From a virus, in IMG/VR virus record IMGVR_UViG_3300000115_000186, positions 1 to 24,425 of that record: 24,425 bases of DNA, one strand, 5' to 3'. Shown here piece after piece: positions 10,968-19,371 of this stretch; the first letter of the stretch is position 1; the number at the start of each line of letters is the position of its first letter. The notes beneath the pieces were generated by a model, which saw nothing but the letters and a program-made list of their open reading frames with translations, did no database searches and had not been told where the DNA came from. The translations under genes and the position numbers were made by a program.

Positions 10968-11717
10968 ATGGCTTTTACGTTCAAAGATGGCAAGCTAACA
11001 AAAGTAGACGAAGAAAAACGTCAGGCCGCATATAGTCCATCTAGCCCACAATCTCAGGCTGTTCGTTCTGGTGGTGGGGGCAAAGGCTCTGGGAAAAATA
11101 TGAAATTTAAAGATGGTAGCCCAAGCGATAATCAACGTAAAAGAATATTGGCAAGTCAAAATGATAATTCTTGGGGTTATCACGATATGAACACAGGAAA
11201 ATATGTTCCTTGGTATATCGACATTCAAGATGGCGGCGGTAGGAATACGTCTGGTGATACTTTCCAAGGCGCAGGCTTATACAGCGCAGCATTAAATTTA
11301 GCTAACGTAGCTCCATATGGATACAACAGGCCAAGAACTTATGCACAAGCAGGTATGGAAAACAGACCGTCAGGCGTGAGTGCGGCAGACATAGAATTTA
11401 TGAATAATATGGTTGCTAATAACGAAATGCGTAATCCTCTTCAGCAAAACGTAGAAGTAAATGAATTGCCGCCTTCAGATCCAAGTGATGCAAACAGGGC
11501 AAGATTTGACAGGACTAGATCGTTTCCAAATGTGAACAGCCCTTTATCTTCATCTCCCTTAAATAATCAACAGATAGAAGAAATGGTTAATCCGATTATA
11601 CAAGGTTTGTTGCAGCAAGAACTTAGGCCAGAAATGGTAGATCCTATGCAAATGATAGCAATGTTGCGTGATAAAGAAATGAGGCGGCGTAATCAACCAC
11701 CAACTTTATTAAGCTAA
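10968..11717 (+). CDS. Putative virion protein, low complexity, unknown function
   Basis: 249 aa. Not recognised. N-terminal region is polar and Gly/Ser-rich (SPSSPQSQAVRSGGGGKGSG), then an aromatic segment (NSWGYHDMNTGKYVPWYIDI), then Asn/Pro/Ser-rich stretches, and a C-terminal helical part (NNQQIEEMVNPIIQGLLQQE and PMQMIAMLRDKEMRRR). The disordered middle suggests a linker-rich capsid- or tail-associated component or a scaffold. Translation probably depends on the preceding 12-codon ORF. Confidence 0.62.
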   Translation: MAFTFKDGKLTKVDEEKRQAAYSPSSPQSQAVRSGGGGKGSGKNMKFKDGSPSDNQRKRILASQNDNSWGYHDMNTGKYVPWYIDIQDGGGRNTSGDTFQGAGLYSAALNLANVAPYGYNRPRTYAQAGMENRPSGVSAADIEFMNNMVANNEMRNPLQQNVEVNELPPSDPSDANRARFDRTRSFPNVNSPLSSSPLNNQQIEEMVNPIIQGLLQQELRPEMVDPMQMIAMLRDKEMRRRNQPPTLLS

Positions 11718-11718
11718 C

Positions 11719-11985
11719 ATGGCTAAGAAAAAAGACAGTCGTTTAGAACGTGCAGGGGTCAGCGGTTATAATAAACCAAAACGTACACCTAGTCACAAAA
11801 CTAAATCACATGTCGTTGTTGCCAAAGAAGGTGAAAAAGTTAAAACTATTAGGTTTGGTCAACAAGGCAAGACAGGCGATAAAAAAATGACTAAACGTGC
11901 TAAATCTTTCAAAGCAAGACATGCAAAAAACATTGCCAAGGGTAAAATGTCTGCAGCATATTGGGCGAATAAAGTAAAATGGTAA
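11719..11985 (+). CDS. Small basic conserved phage protein (KSFKARHxKNIAKGKMSAAYWANKVKW type)
   Basis: 88 aa, about 1 nt after the previous stop. Basic throughout. N-terminal: LERAGVSGYNKPKRTPSHKT, then SHVVVAKEGEKVKTIRFGQQ, and a C-terminal motif SFKARHAKNIAKGKMSAAYW. I recognise this C-terminal block as recurrent in marine viruses, but its function is unknown. The strand-rich centre and basic charge suggest nucleic-acid binding or a capsid-interior role. Stop overlaps the next start (TAATG). Confidence 0.7.
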   Translation: MAKKKDSRLERAGVSGYNKPKRTPSHKTKSHVVVAKEGEKVKTIRFGQQGKTGDKKMTKRAKSFKARHAKNIAKGKMSAAYWANKVKW

Positions 11986-12842
11986 TGGGTCTATTAAATC
12001 GTTTAAAGGCTCCTGTGAAAAATCGCGGAGATGAAATCTTAGGTTTGCTAAACGCAGGTAAAGCTAATCAGGTTACAGACGAAATGCTTGAAATGGGTGA
12101 TGATGTAGCCAACGCGCAGCTAAATATGTATTTGTCAGAAAACTATGATCTGCCTATGGACGCCGCAAGTCGCATGGATAGAGCTAAAGCAATGGGTTTT
12201 AATCCAAGGCTTCATGGCACACCAGACGATATTAGGGCGATTGATCCTTCTAAGTTAGGGGTTAGGCAAAATCTTCTTGGCAAAGGATTTTATACATCAA
12301 CAGATCCTAATAGAACTGATCGGTATATTGGTAGAGCAAACCAATATGAAACGCCAAGACCTTATGTGGAAGGTGGAAATCAAACGGTTTTGTCTGTTCG
12401 GTCAGATAATCCTTTTGATGCTTCACAGCGTACAGGCAAAGAAAATGCAGCAAAAATAGGAAAAGCTTTTGAAGGAGAGGGATCGGAATTTGATGTTGAA
12501 ATTAAAAACGATGGTGATCAGGTTTTTATTAAACACAAAACAAATCCTAAAATGTCAGTATATATTGATAGTCATCAAGACGGTATAGTTACTATTTCAA
12601 AGCTTAGAGAAACTTTTGGTAATGATAATCTTACAGAAATATTAGAAAATGCAGGATTTACAGGTGTAAGAGCGCCCGAAGCAAAAGGCAATATGACTGA
12701 AGTAAGTTACAATCCAGAGGATGTAAGGTCACGTTTTGCACGTTTTGATCCTAGATTATCGCATTTAAAAAACCTTATGGCGTCAGGCGCAGGCGGTTTA
12801 TTAACGATACCTTTTATGGAGGAAGATAATCGTGGCAACTGA
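11985..12842 (+). CDS. Putative ADP-ribosyltransferase-fold protein (polyvalent ART type)
   Basis: 285 aa from ATG 11985, coupled to the previous stop as TAATG. Motifs counted from there: AKAMGFNPRLHGTPDDI with His77-Gly-Thr, GKGFYTSTDP at 99-108 (Tyr103, Ser105), and near the C-terminus MTEVSYNPEDVRSRFARFDP with Glu239. An early H-G-T, a G-K-G-x-Y-x-S/T-x-D-P block and a late Glu match the H-Y-E layout of ADP-ribosyltransferase domains in phage polyvalent proteins; N-P-E-D-V-R-S-R-F-A-x-F-D-P is the common end of those. It would transfer ADP-ribose from NAD+ to a host protein or RNA, probably carried in the virion. Catalysis is unproven. Confidence 0.62.
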   Translation: MGLLNRLKAPVKNRGDEILGLLNAGKANQVTDEMLEMGDDVANAQLNMYLSENYDLPMDAASRMDRAKAMGFNPRLHGTPDDIRAIDPSKLGVRQNLLGKGFYTSTDPNRTDRYIGRANQYETPRPYVEGGNQTVLSVRSDNPFDASQRTGKENAAKIGKAFEGEGSEFDVEIKNDGDQVFIKHKTNPKMSVYIDSHQDGIVTISKLRETFGNDNLTEILENAGFTGVRAPEAKGNMTEVSYNPEDVRSRFARFDPRLSHLKNLMASGAGGLLTIPFMEEDNRGN

Positions 12843-15800
12843 AAATAGAAATATTTTTGGCGCGTTAGAGGATTACTTTACTAGGCAGCTAGATAGACGC
12901 TTCAACAAAGACAATAGGTTTGGTGATGTCGTAGAAGATTACGGTAACGAAATGCTTGATTTGTCTAAAACATTTGCAGGCAATGCAGGTGAAATTAGTT
13001 TCAGTGGTTTTCGTGAAAAAGCGCCAGATATGTTTCGTCCTTACATACAAGCACCTGCTTATTTGTCAGATATGGCGGCTGCAGGATTGTTTGGTATTCT
13101 TGGCGCAGGAGAAAAAGGTATTGCTGCGTTAGCAGAAGGAATAGCAGGCGGCACTGAAAGCGAAGATAGATTGACTAGGGATATTCTGGGCGCGGCTGAA
13201 GTGGCAGGTGTTAGTCCTCAAGGAAGAATGGCAGGAATTTTAGCACCATATGCTCAATCATATATAAAAGCTAGATTACCAGATTATCAGTATGCAGGCA
13301 GATCACTTTTACAAGGTGATATGGAAGGTGTTAGAGAAGCGTTTACAGAAACGGATATGCTTCCAAAGGCGTTAAGTGCTGACGTTCCAAAAAGTGCAGA
13401 AGAAATAAGAAAGCTTTATGCAGATGGTGAAAGAATAGTAAAAGAAACACCCACAGGTTTTTATACACAAGATGGAAGCTTTAAAAGTTACAGAAGTGGC
13501 GTTAAAAGATATAGCCCATCTGTTAGGGCTGCAGAAAATTTACCACAAAATAAAGGTAGCTATGAGCAACTTAGAGAATGGATGGTAAAAAAGGGTGGAG
13601 CAAATTTAGACGAACTTCAATGGACAGGCGCAGATAGCAAATTTTCTGGTAAAAACGTCACTAAAGAAGAACTTATAAATTACCTAAACAAAAGAACGCC
13701 AATAATAAAAGAAGAAACGCTAACATCAAGCGGAACAATAGGTGCTGAACCTCCTTCGTCTGAAGAGATGTTGGAAGAGTTTATTGAGAGTGCATTACCA
13801 GATGAAGTTGAATATTACAGAAATGAATACTTGCCAGAACTAATAAATGAAGATGAGCGGTATATGATGATCGCTGATGCTGATGATGATATTTTGGAAG
13901 AGTTAAGTAAACGATCAGGTTATACAATAGAAGAACTGCGCGGTGAAGGTTCAAGCAAACCAGAGATTATGAACATGCCATATAATTATATAGATATGGA
14001 AAATTCTATGCGAATTAAAGAACCAGAAGAACTAATTGAAGCAAACTATGATGCTGAACAAATGGCAAAAGATAGCCTTACAGAGATGGCTGAAGCTGAA
14101 GGTTTATATAGTGATCCTCAGTATTTTTATTCAACGATGCTTGGTAAAGGTACAGAGGACGATTATTATGATTTTTCTTTTTATGAGGGTGACACTGAAT
14201 ATTCTGAGTATATTCCTGCAGGTGGGAGTAACTATACAGAAAAAGTTTATTCATTAGAAGATTTCGATAATCTTGTTAATGATAATGTTAATATGGAAAC
14301 GGCAAGTCACTTTACAGATTATGCAGATGGCATTGTCTCTCATGCAAGAACAGCTTCTTATCCACGATACGGTTATGAAGATGAAAGCATTTATTTGTTT
14401 GGTGAGGGTCAATCAGATATTGGTCAAAGAATACGCAGACAAAAGCAATCAATAGCAGAAAGACTAGAGGCGTTGCCAACTTACACTGAAGATGAAATTC
14501 GACAATATGCAGAAAATTTAGGAGTAACGCCTGAGTATTATAAAGGAATAATGAACAGAGAAAGAGCAGAAATACAAAATGATTTGCGAATTAGAAGCCG
14601 CGATCAAATGGTAGCCCTTAATAATTATGAGCAATCAGTCAAAGATGTTTACAATGATTACAACGGCAGACTTTCCAAAAGCATGGATGAGTTTCAAAAA
14701 GAGTTTGGGTCACAAAGAAAAAATCCAAACATAAGAAGTTTAGATGATAGTGATAGTTACAAGGCGTTTTTAGACGATATAGATGAAACAAGCCAAATGG
14801 CTACAAAGCTAAACAACGAAAAAATAGAAGCAGATTTTAGAAGAAGATATAGAATAGCTAAAAATAACGCTTTGGACAGCAACGATAATATTGGTTCTTA
14901 CCTGTTAGTAGGTGATTTAGATGCAGACAAAACAAATTGGTTTGACAGACAAAACGTGCTTTTTGAGTTATTCGAAGCTAACGCATTAGACACTACTAAC
15001 CATACAAGAGGAAATCCAAACGCCTTAAAAGGTTATGAAAATTATCCAATCAGAACACATGGCGAAAATCAAAATCCAATGACGCCATCACGGAATAATG
15101 ATACCTTGGCCTACGGTTATTATAATCCTAATACACACTTTTTTAATAATTATGTTTTAAATAACAAATCAAAAATGATAGAATTTATAGCAGATGCAGA
15201 GGGATTAAAAAACAAAGAAGATGTTTTCAGATTAGGCTTTTTAAGCAAAGCAAATACTGGACGCCCTGCGGCTAGCAATACTGAAGATCAACAACTGATT
15301 GCTGCAGTAAAAGATGTTTTTAACAGAAGATTTGTGCAAAACAATCAATTTGAACCGCTTAATGTTGATAATATGACAGTTAGTATGTTTGAAGATATAA
15401 CAAACAACCTTTCTTTTCCATCATTGAAAAAGTACACTGAGCAAACAAGAAAATCTAAAGTTCAAGTAGATGTCGATGTAAATGCACTAGAGCAAACTGA
15501 TGATTACAGAAAAGCATTTCCACAGTCTGATGTGCAATCTGGATCAATGGACGCATTTTTGAACGCCGCACCACAAGACAGCATAAATTATGTAAATTTA
15601 CCGCCATTGACAGAAAGCACAAACAAATGGCTAGATATGACGTTAAAAAATAATTTATATGACGCAATACAAAGCGGTGATAAATGGTTCGCGTTACCAA
15701 ATGCTAGAATGGTTGCAGAAAAAACAGGTGGTAAACTAGAAGGGCATAGAGGTTTTTATGAGGGCATTGCGCCTAAAAGATTAGAAAAAATCCTAAAACA

Positions 15801-16023
15801 GATAGATAAAGACGCAAAATTAGAACCAATTAATTTAGAAACAACAGATCCGAAGTTAGCGGATAAGCAGGGTGTTTTGGGTTTTCGTCTTACTGATGAA
15901 TTTATCAAGAAAGCATATAAAAAAGGTATTCCACAATTAGGTGTTGTAGGGGGTGTCGGATTGATGGATTTTATGGTAAGAGACAATAAAGATGGTAGAA
16001 ACGATAGTTTGCTTACCTATTAG
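12832..16023 (+). CDS. Large polyvalent-type virion protein, GTG start
   Basis: 1063 aa, GTG at 12832 with GGAGGAAGA upstream, overlapping the ART-like gene by 11 nt. Order of features: Ala/Gly-rich hydrophobic stretch at about 75-105 (AAAGLFGILGAGEKGIAALA); a GSYEQLREWMVKKGG block near 242; an acidic region; SIYLFGEGQSDIGQRIRRQ near 520-535, matching the E-x-Q-S-D motif of domains found in phage polyvalent proteins; a central helical region; and a C-terminal ALPNARMVAEKTGG plus GHRGFYEGIAPKRLEKILKQ near 970, another shared polyvalent segment. Likely packaged and ejected with DNA. No catalytic site is certain; toxin, protease or modifier roles are all possible. Confidence 0.6.
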   Translation: MATENRNIFGALEDYFTRQLDRRFNKDNRFGDVVEDYGNEMLDLSKTFAGNAGEISFSGFREKAPDMFRPYIQAPAYLSDMAAAGLFGILGAGEKGIAALAEGIAGGTESEDRLTRDILGAAEVAGVSPQGRMAGILAPYAQSYIKARLPDYQYAGRSLLQGDMEGVREAFTETDMLPKALSADVPKSAEEIRKLYADGERIVKETPTGFYTQDGSFKSYRSGVKRYSPSVRAAENLPQNKGSYEQLREWMVKKGGANLDELQWTGADSKFSGKNVTKEELINYLNKRTPIIKEETLTSSGTIGAEPPSSEEMLEEFIESALPDEVEYYRNEYLPELINEDERYMMIADADDDILEELSKRSGYTIEELRGEGSSKPEIMNMPYNYIDMENSMRIKEPEELIEANYDAEQMAKDSLTEMAEAEGLYSDPQYFYSTMLGKGTEDDYYDFSFYEGDTEYSEYIPAGGSNYTEKVYSLEDFDNLVNDNVNMETASHFTDYADGIVSHARTASYPRYGYEDESIYLFGEGQSDIGQRIRRQKQSIAERLEALPTYTEDEIRQYAENLGVTPEYYKGIMNRERAEIQNDLRIRSRDQMVALNNYEQSVKDVYNDYNGRLSKSMDEFQKEFGSQRKNPNIRSLDDSDSYKAFLDDIDETSQMATKLNNEKIEADFRRRYRIAKNNALDSNDNIGSYLLVGDLDADKTNWFDRQNVLFELFEANALDTTNHTRGNPNALKGYENYPIRTHGENQNPMTPSRNNDTLAYGYYNPNTHFFNNYVLNNKSKMIEFIADAEGLKNKEDVFRLGFLSKANTGRPAASNTEDQQLIAAVKDVFNRRFVQNNQFEPLNVDNMTVSMFEDITNNLSFPSLKKYTEQTRKSKVQVDVDVNALEQTDDYRKAFPQSDVQSGSMDAFLNAAPQDSINYVNLPPLTESTNKWLDMTLKNNLYDAIQSGDKWFALPNARMVAEKTGGKLEGHRGFYEGIAPKRLEKILKQIDKDAKLEPINLETTDPKLADKQGVLGFRLTDEFIKKAYKKGIPQLGVVGGVGLMDFMVRDNKDGRNDSLLTY

Positions 16024-16032
16024 GAGTGTAGA

Positions 16033-16653
16033 ATGGCACTAACAACATATGATGAACTTAAAGCTTCTATAGCAGACACTTTAAATCGTGATGATTTAAC
16101 ATCACAAATACCAGATTTTATTACAATGGGTGAAACGCAAATTAACCGCGATGTGCGTCATTGGAGAATGGAAGATAGAGCAACAGCAATAGTTGATACG
16201 CAATACACGGCTTTGCCAAATAATTTTGTAGAACCAATTAGAATAACTATTCCTGCAAGTCCTAGTCATACTATGGAATTGATGGGGCCATTTGAGTTGT
16301 CAAAACTAAGAATGGAAAATGATGATACTTCTGGTAGGCCGCTATATTATGCAGTAGTGGACAGTGCTTTTGAAGTTTACCCAACGCCAGATACTGAATA
16401 CACAGTAGAGTTGGTTTACTATGAAAGCATACCAAATATGACTTCAGTTTTACAATCAAACTGGGTTTTAGAATATTTTCCTGATGCTATTTTATATGGT
16501 AGTTTGTTGCACTCCGCGCCATATTTGCAGGAAGATAATAGGGTGCAGCTATGGGGAGCATTGTATCAAGCAGCGGTTTCTGCTATAAATCTGGAAGGCG
16601 AACGTGCTAGATCGTCAGGTTCTGGGCGTAGAATTAAAATTAGGAGTTACTAA
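16033..16653 (+). CDS. Head-tail adaptor protein (SU10-type)
   Basis: 206 aa, RBS AGGAG. N-terminal helical region TYDELKASIADTLNRDDLTS, then PDFITMGETQINRDVRHWRM, then an IVDTQYTALPNNFVEPIRIT strand region and a C-terminal helix (WVLEYFPDAILYGSLLHSAP, ALYQAAVSAINLEGERARSS). The D-E-L-x-x-x-I-A-D-x-L-N-R-D-D-L and I-N-R-D-x-R-x-x-x-M-E signatures match the adaptor that links the portal ring to the tail in SU10-like short-tailed phages. Its presence argues for a podovirus-type tail. Confidence 0.78.
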   Translation: MALTTYDELKASIADTLNRDDLTSQIPDFITMGETQINRDVRHWRMEDRATAIVDTQYTALPNNFVEPIRITIPASPSHTMELMGPFELSKLRMENDDTSGRPLYYAVVDSAFEVYPTPDTEYTVELVYYESIPNMTSVLQSNWVLEYFPDAILYGSLLHSAPYLQEDNRVQLWGALYQAAVSAINLEGERARSSGSGRRIKIRSY

Positions 16654-17085
16654 ATGGCAAGTTTTACTAAAGTAAATGACTTTGTGGTCAATCTAGCTAA
16701 CGCAATGGATATGAACGCTGACACGTTTAAAGTGGCGTTATCTAATACAGATCCAACATCAGGTACAGATGCGGCAGCAGACGGAAACGGTGTTTTAGCA
16801 AATATTACGGAGATTGCTTACACTAATCTTTCTTCGCGTACATTAGCCAACGTCACAAGTACGCAAACATCAGGAACATATAAATTATCGGCTGATGATT
16901 TAGTGTTAACTGCGTCAGGTGGCAGTGTTGCAGCTTTTCGTTATGTTATCATATACAATGATACACCTACATCACCTGCAGACCCACTGGTTGGCTATTA
17001 CGATTATGGTTCATCATTAACACTTAACGATGGCGATACATTCACAATAGATATTGGAACAAACGGTATCTTAACGCTGACATAG
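16654..17085 (+). CDS. Conserved phage structural protein (MASFTKVNDFV type)
   Basis: 143 aa, RBS AGGAG. Recurrent pattern: MASFTKVNDFVVNLANAMDM, DTFKVALSNTDPTSGTDAA, EIAYTNLSSRTLANV, DLVLTASGGSVAAFRYVIIY, and GYYDYGSSLTLNDGDTFTID. These features define a widespread family of phage virion proteins, probably all-beta, of uncertain place (head decoration or fibre-linked). Lies just before the His-rich fibre. Confidence 0.72.
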   Translation: MASFTKVNDFVVNLANAMDMNADTFKVALSNTDPTSGTDAAADGNGVLANITEIAYTNLSSRTLANVTSTQTSGTYKLSADDLVLTASGGSVAAFRYVIIYNDTPTSPADPLVGYYDYGSSLTLNDGDTFTIDIGTNGILTLT

Positions 17086-17097
17086 TAGGAGAGCGTC

Positions 17098-18372
17098 ATG
17101 GCAAAACTTTTTAACAGAGCCAAAATGACGACATCCACTACTGGCTCAGGTACGGTAACATTAGGTTCTGCCTCAGTCGGTTTTCAAACATTTGCTAATG
17201 CAGGTGTTAGTGATGGTGATGTTGTTCAATATGTCATTGAGGAAGGTAGTAATTTTGAAATAGGCACTGGAACTTATAGTTCTTCTGGTACATCATTAAC
17301 CAGATCGCCTGCAGAAAGTAGCAACAGTGGTTCAGCAATTAGTCTTGGTGGAGTTGCAACAGTTTCTGTTACAGCCATAGATGACGACTTTAATAGGTTA
17401 GAACATAACGGTTCAACAAAAGTTTCTGCAACAGCCACAGGTGCAACTGTAACAGGCACACTTGCAGCAACAACTTTAACAGGTGACGGTTCAGCGCTAA
17501 CTGGTATCACTACAGTACCTTCTGGCGTTATTGTGATGTGGTCAGGAACTAATGCAAGTATTCCTACAGGTTGGAAGCTTTGCGACGGTACAAATAGCAC
17601 ACCAAATTTAACAAGCCGTTTTATTTTGGGGCGCGGTGCTTCAACAAACACAAATAGCACTGGCGGCGCAAACACTGTAACCCTTACAAATTCACACTTG
17701 CCAAGCCACACACACGGGGATGGTAACTTAGCAACCGCTTCTGCAGGGGCGCATACACACTCATTTAGTGGAAACACTGGAAACTCAGGAAACCATACAC
17801 ACAACGGTAATACGTCAAATACTGGTTCGCACTCTCATGGTGACGGAAACTTAGCTACTGGCGGTGGTGGTGACCATTCGCACAACTTTAACACAAATAC
17901 AGGCAATTCTGGAAACCACTCTCATAGTGGAAGCACATCAAATACTGGTGGTCATAACCATACACTAACGTATTCTTATAATAACGGCAGTAACAATGCT
18001 TACTTTTTCTCAAGCCATGTTGGTAATAGTAGCTACTTGAGAAACACAAACCAAATAAGCAACTCAGGTTCTCACAGTCATAATTTAAATACAAATAGTG
18101 CAGGGAGCCACAGCCATAACTTCAACGCAAATACTGGTAATTCTGGCAACCACACGCACAATGTGTCAGGAAATACAGCTAGCGCAGGTAACCACAGTCA
18201 CAATGTATCAGTAGCGGCAGGCGGTGACCATAGCCATAGTTTTAGTGGTACAACTGGCAGTGATGGCGCGCACACACATACAATTTCAGGAAATACGGCT
18301 GCAACAGGTTCGGGCAGTTCGGTAACAACAACTCCAGTATATTTTACATTAGCTTTCATAATGAAATCATAA
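17098..18372 (+). CDS. Tail fibre with collar domain and HxH metal-binding repeats
   Basis: 424 aa, AGGAGAG ribosome-binding site. N-terminal 120 residues form a Gly/Ser/Thr-rich beta region with a short L-x-G-D-G-S-A-L-T-G linker; then a collar-like domain at about 140-175 (VPSGVIVMWSGTNASIPTGW, LCDGTNSTPNLTSRFILGRG); then thirteen H-x-H motifs between about residues 203 and 395, spaced 12-15 residues apart. In T4-type fibres H-x-H pairs hold iron in a thin trimeric rod. The end VTTTPVYFTLAFIMKS is the usual collar-family finish. Probably receptor-binding. Repeats may vary between relatives. Confidence 0.85.
   Translation: MAKLFNRAKMTTSTTGSGTVTLGSASVGFQTFANAGVSDGDVVQYVIEEGSNFEIGTGTYSSSGTSLTRSPAESSNSGSAISLGGVATVSVTAIDDDFNRLEHNGSTKVSATATGATVTGTLAATTLTGDGSALTGITTVPSGVIVMWSGTNASIPTGWKLCDGTNSTPNLTSRFILGRGASTNTNSTGGANTVTLTNSHLPSHTHGDGNLATASAGAHTHSFSGNTGNSGNHTHNGNTSNTGSHSHGDGNLATGGGGDHSHNFNTNTGNSGNHSHSGSTSNTGGHNHTLTYSYNNGSNNAYFFSSHVGNSSYLRNTNQISNSGSHSHNLNTNSAGSHSHNFNANTGNSGNHTHNVSGNTASAGNHSHNVSVAAGGDHSHSFSGTTGSDGAHTHTISGNTAATGSGSSVTTTPVYFTLAFIMKS
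17704..18285 (+). repeat. Imperfect tandem repeats encoding H-x-H motifs
   Basis: About thirteen units of 36-45 bp, each encoding a G/N-rich spacer and an H-S/T/N-H pair. Units such as the CA-rich CACAC-x runs and the AACTCAGGAAACC-type blocks recur with drift, so expansion and loss by recombination is plausible. One longer insertion (near 17970-18060, encoding SYNNGSNNAYFFSSHVGNSS) interrupts the series. Confidence 0.8.
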
Positions 18373-18373
18373 A

Positions 18374-19066
18374 ATGGGAAACAAGATAAAATTTCATGCA
18401 ACACAAGAAATAGTTGACGCATTTCCGCACCCTTATTCGTCTGGCAAAGTTATGCCTGATTGGTTTAAAAGTTTGCCTGCCGCACTAAGTGAGCATCCAC
18501 GCAGCAGTTCAGTCAAAAGATGTTTACCTTTTATCGATGCAATGTCTCAAGGTTATATCATACCGTTTTTTTGTGATGTTTGGGTGATAGCAGAAAAAGA
18601 AAATCTTCAGTTTGAATTTTCAGAAAAAAAGTTAACGGCAGGTATGTCAGATCACAGTTATGATCAAGTAATGGGGCATCCTATGAAAGATCAGCAATTT
18701 GGTGATATACCGTTAAAGTGGCATAATCCTTGGGTTATTGAAACTTCAAAAAATTATAGTTGTTTATTTACTGCGCCTTTAAATAGAATGGAAAAACGAT
18801 TTAAAGTTTTAGACGGTGTTGTAGATACAGACACCTACTACAATCACATTCATTTTCCTTTTATCTGGACAGGTGGCGAAGGCAGATTTCTTATACCAAG
18901 AGGAACACCACTTATTCAAGTTATACCATTTAAAAGAGAAACATTAAAATTAGAAGTTGCAGTTTTAAATAAGCAAAAACAAGATAAAACACAAAACAGG
19001 TTAATGACACAATTTAGTAGCGGTTATAGAAAATTATTTTGGCATAAAATGGAGCATAAACGATGA
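18374..19066 (+). CDS. Conserved phage protein (DUF6065-like)
   Basis: 230 aa, starting 1 nt after the fibre gene with no clear ribosome-binding site, so it may be coupled. Pattern: KIKFHATQEIVDAFPHPYSS, MPDWFKSLPAAL, SSVKRCLPFIDAMSQGYIIP, then VMGHPM, WHNPWVIETSKNYSCLFTAP, NRMEKRFKVLDGVVDTDTYY, HFPFIWTG and TPLIQVIPFKRE. This order of motifs is widespread in cyanophages and marine phages near tail fibres; the DUF6065 name is from recall. Function unknown. A cupin/oxygenase-like beta core with H and D residues is conceivable but not shown. Confidence 0.66.
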   Translation: MGNKIKFHATQEIVDAFPHPYSSGKVMPDWFKSLPAALSEHPRSSSVKRCLPFIDAMSQGYIIPFFCDVWVIAEKENLQFEFSEKKLTAGMSDHSYDQVMGHPMKDQQFGDIPLKWHNPWVIETSKNYSCLFTAPLNRMEKRFKVLDGVVDTDTYYNHIHFPFIWTGGEGRFLIPRGTPLIQVIPFKRETLKLEVAVLNKQKQDKTQNRLMTQFSSGYRKLFWHKMEHKR

Positions 19067-19368
19067 AGGCTTTTAATTTAAAAACAAACGGTGCGGTTGA
19101 ATTAACAACTGACACAGAGCAATATATTACTGATGTAACGGATACAGCTTTTAGCGAAAGCCGCAAAACAGCACTTGATAATTTGCTTACCGAAATAAAA
19201 AGCGAAGGCGTTACAGAATTACATTTAGAAGAAAATGGCCCAAATATTTTTGTCCATAAAGTTACAGCCGAAGATATTTTGCACAGCGATAATGTAAACT
19301 CATATGATGTATTTATAGATATGCAAGGCTATTGCGATGAACTGAGGGCTTCTTTAGAAGGAGAATAA
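19063..19368 (+). CDS. Small protein of unknown function in the tail region
   Basis: 101 aa, coupled to the previous stop as ATGA. Acidic: TNGAVELTTDTEQYITDVTD, EIKSEGVTELHLEENGPNIF, SYDVFIDMQGYCDELR. Not recognised. Its small size and site between fibre-linked genes suggest a fibre accessory or assembly factor. Confidence 0.62.
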   Translation: MKAFNLKTNGAVELTTDTEQYITDVTDTAFSESRKTALDNLLTEIKSEGVTELHLEENGPNIFVHKVTAEDILHSDNVNSYDVFIDMQGYCDELRASLEGE

Positions 19369-19371
19369 GCT

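Noticed and set aside
12277-12459. 60-codon rightward frame inside the ART-like gene, and frames at 14036-14257 and 14273-14455 inside the large protein
   Set aside because: Out-of-frame shadows within long coherent genes, without start signals.
17274-17804. Long antisense open frame of 176 codons opposite the fibre gene
   Set aside because: It mirrors the Gly/Ser/Thr-rich coding repeats of the sense gene; composition (Val/Pro/Phe-rich) is the expected shadow, and no ribosome-binding site or neighbour supports it.
17704-18285. CRISPR-like repeat array
   Set aside because: Repeats are in frame, encode H-x-H motifs, drift in sequence and lack constant-length spacers.
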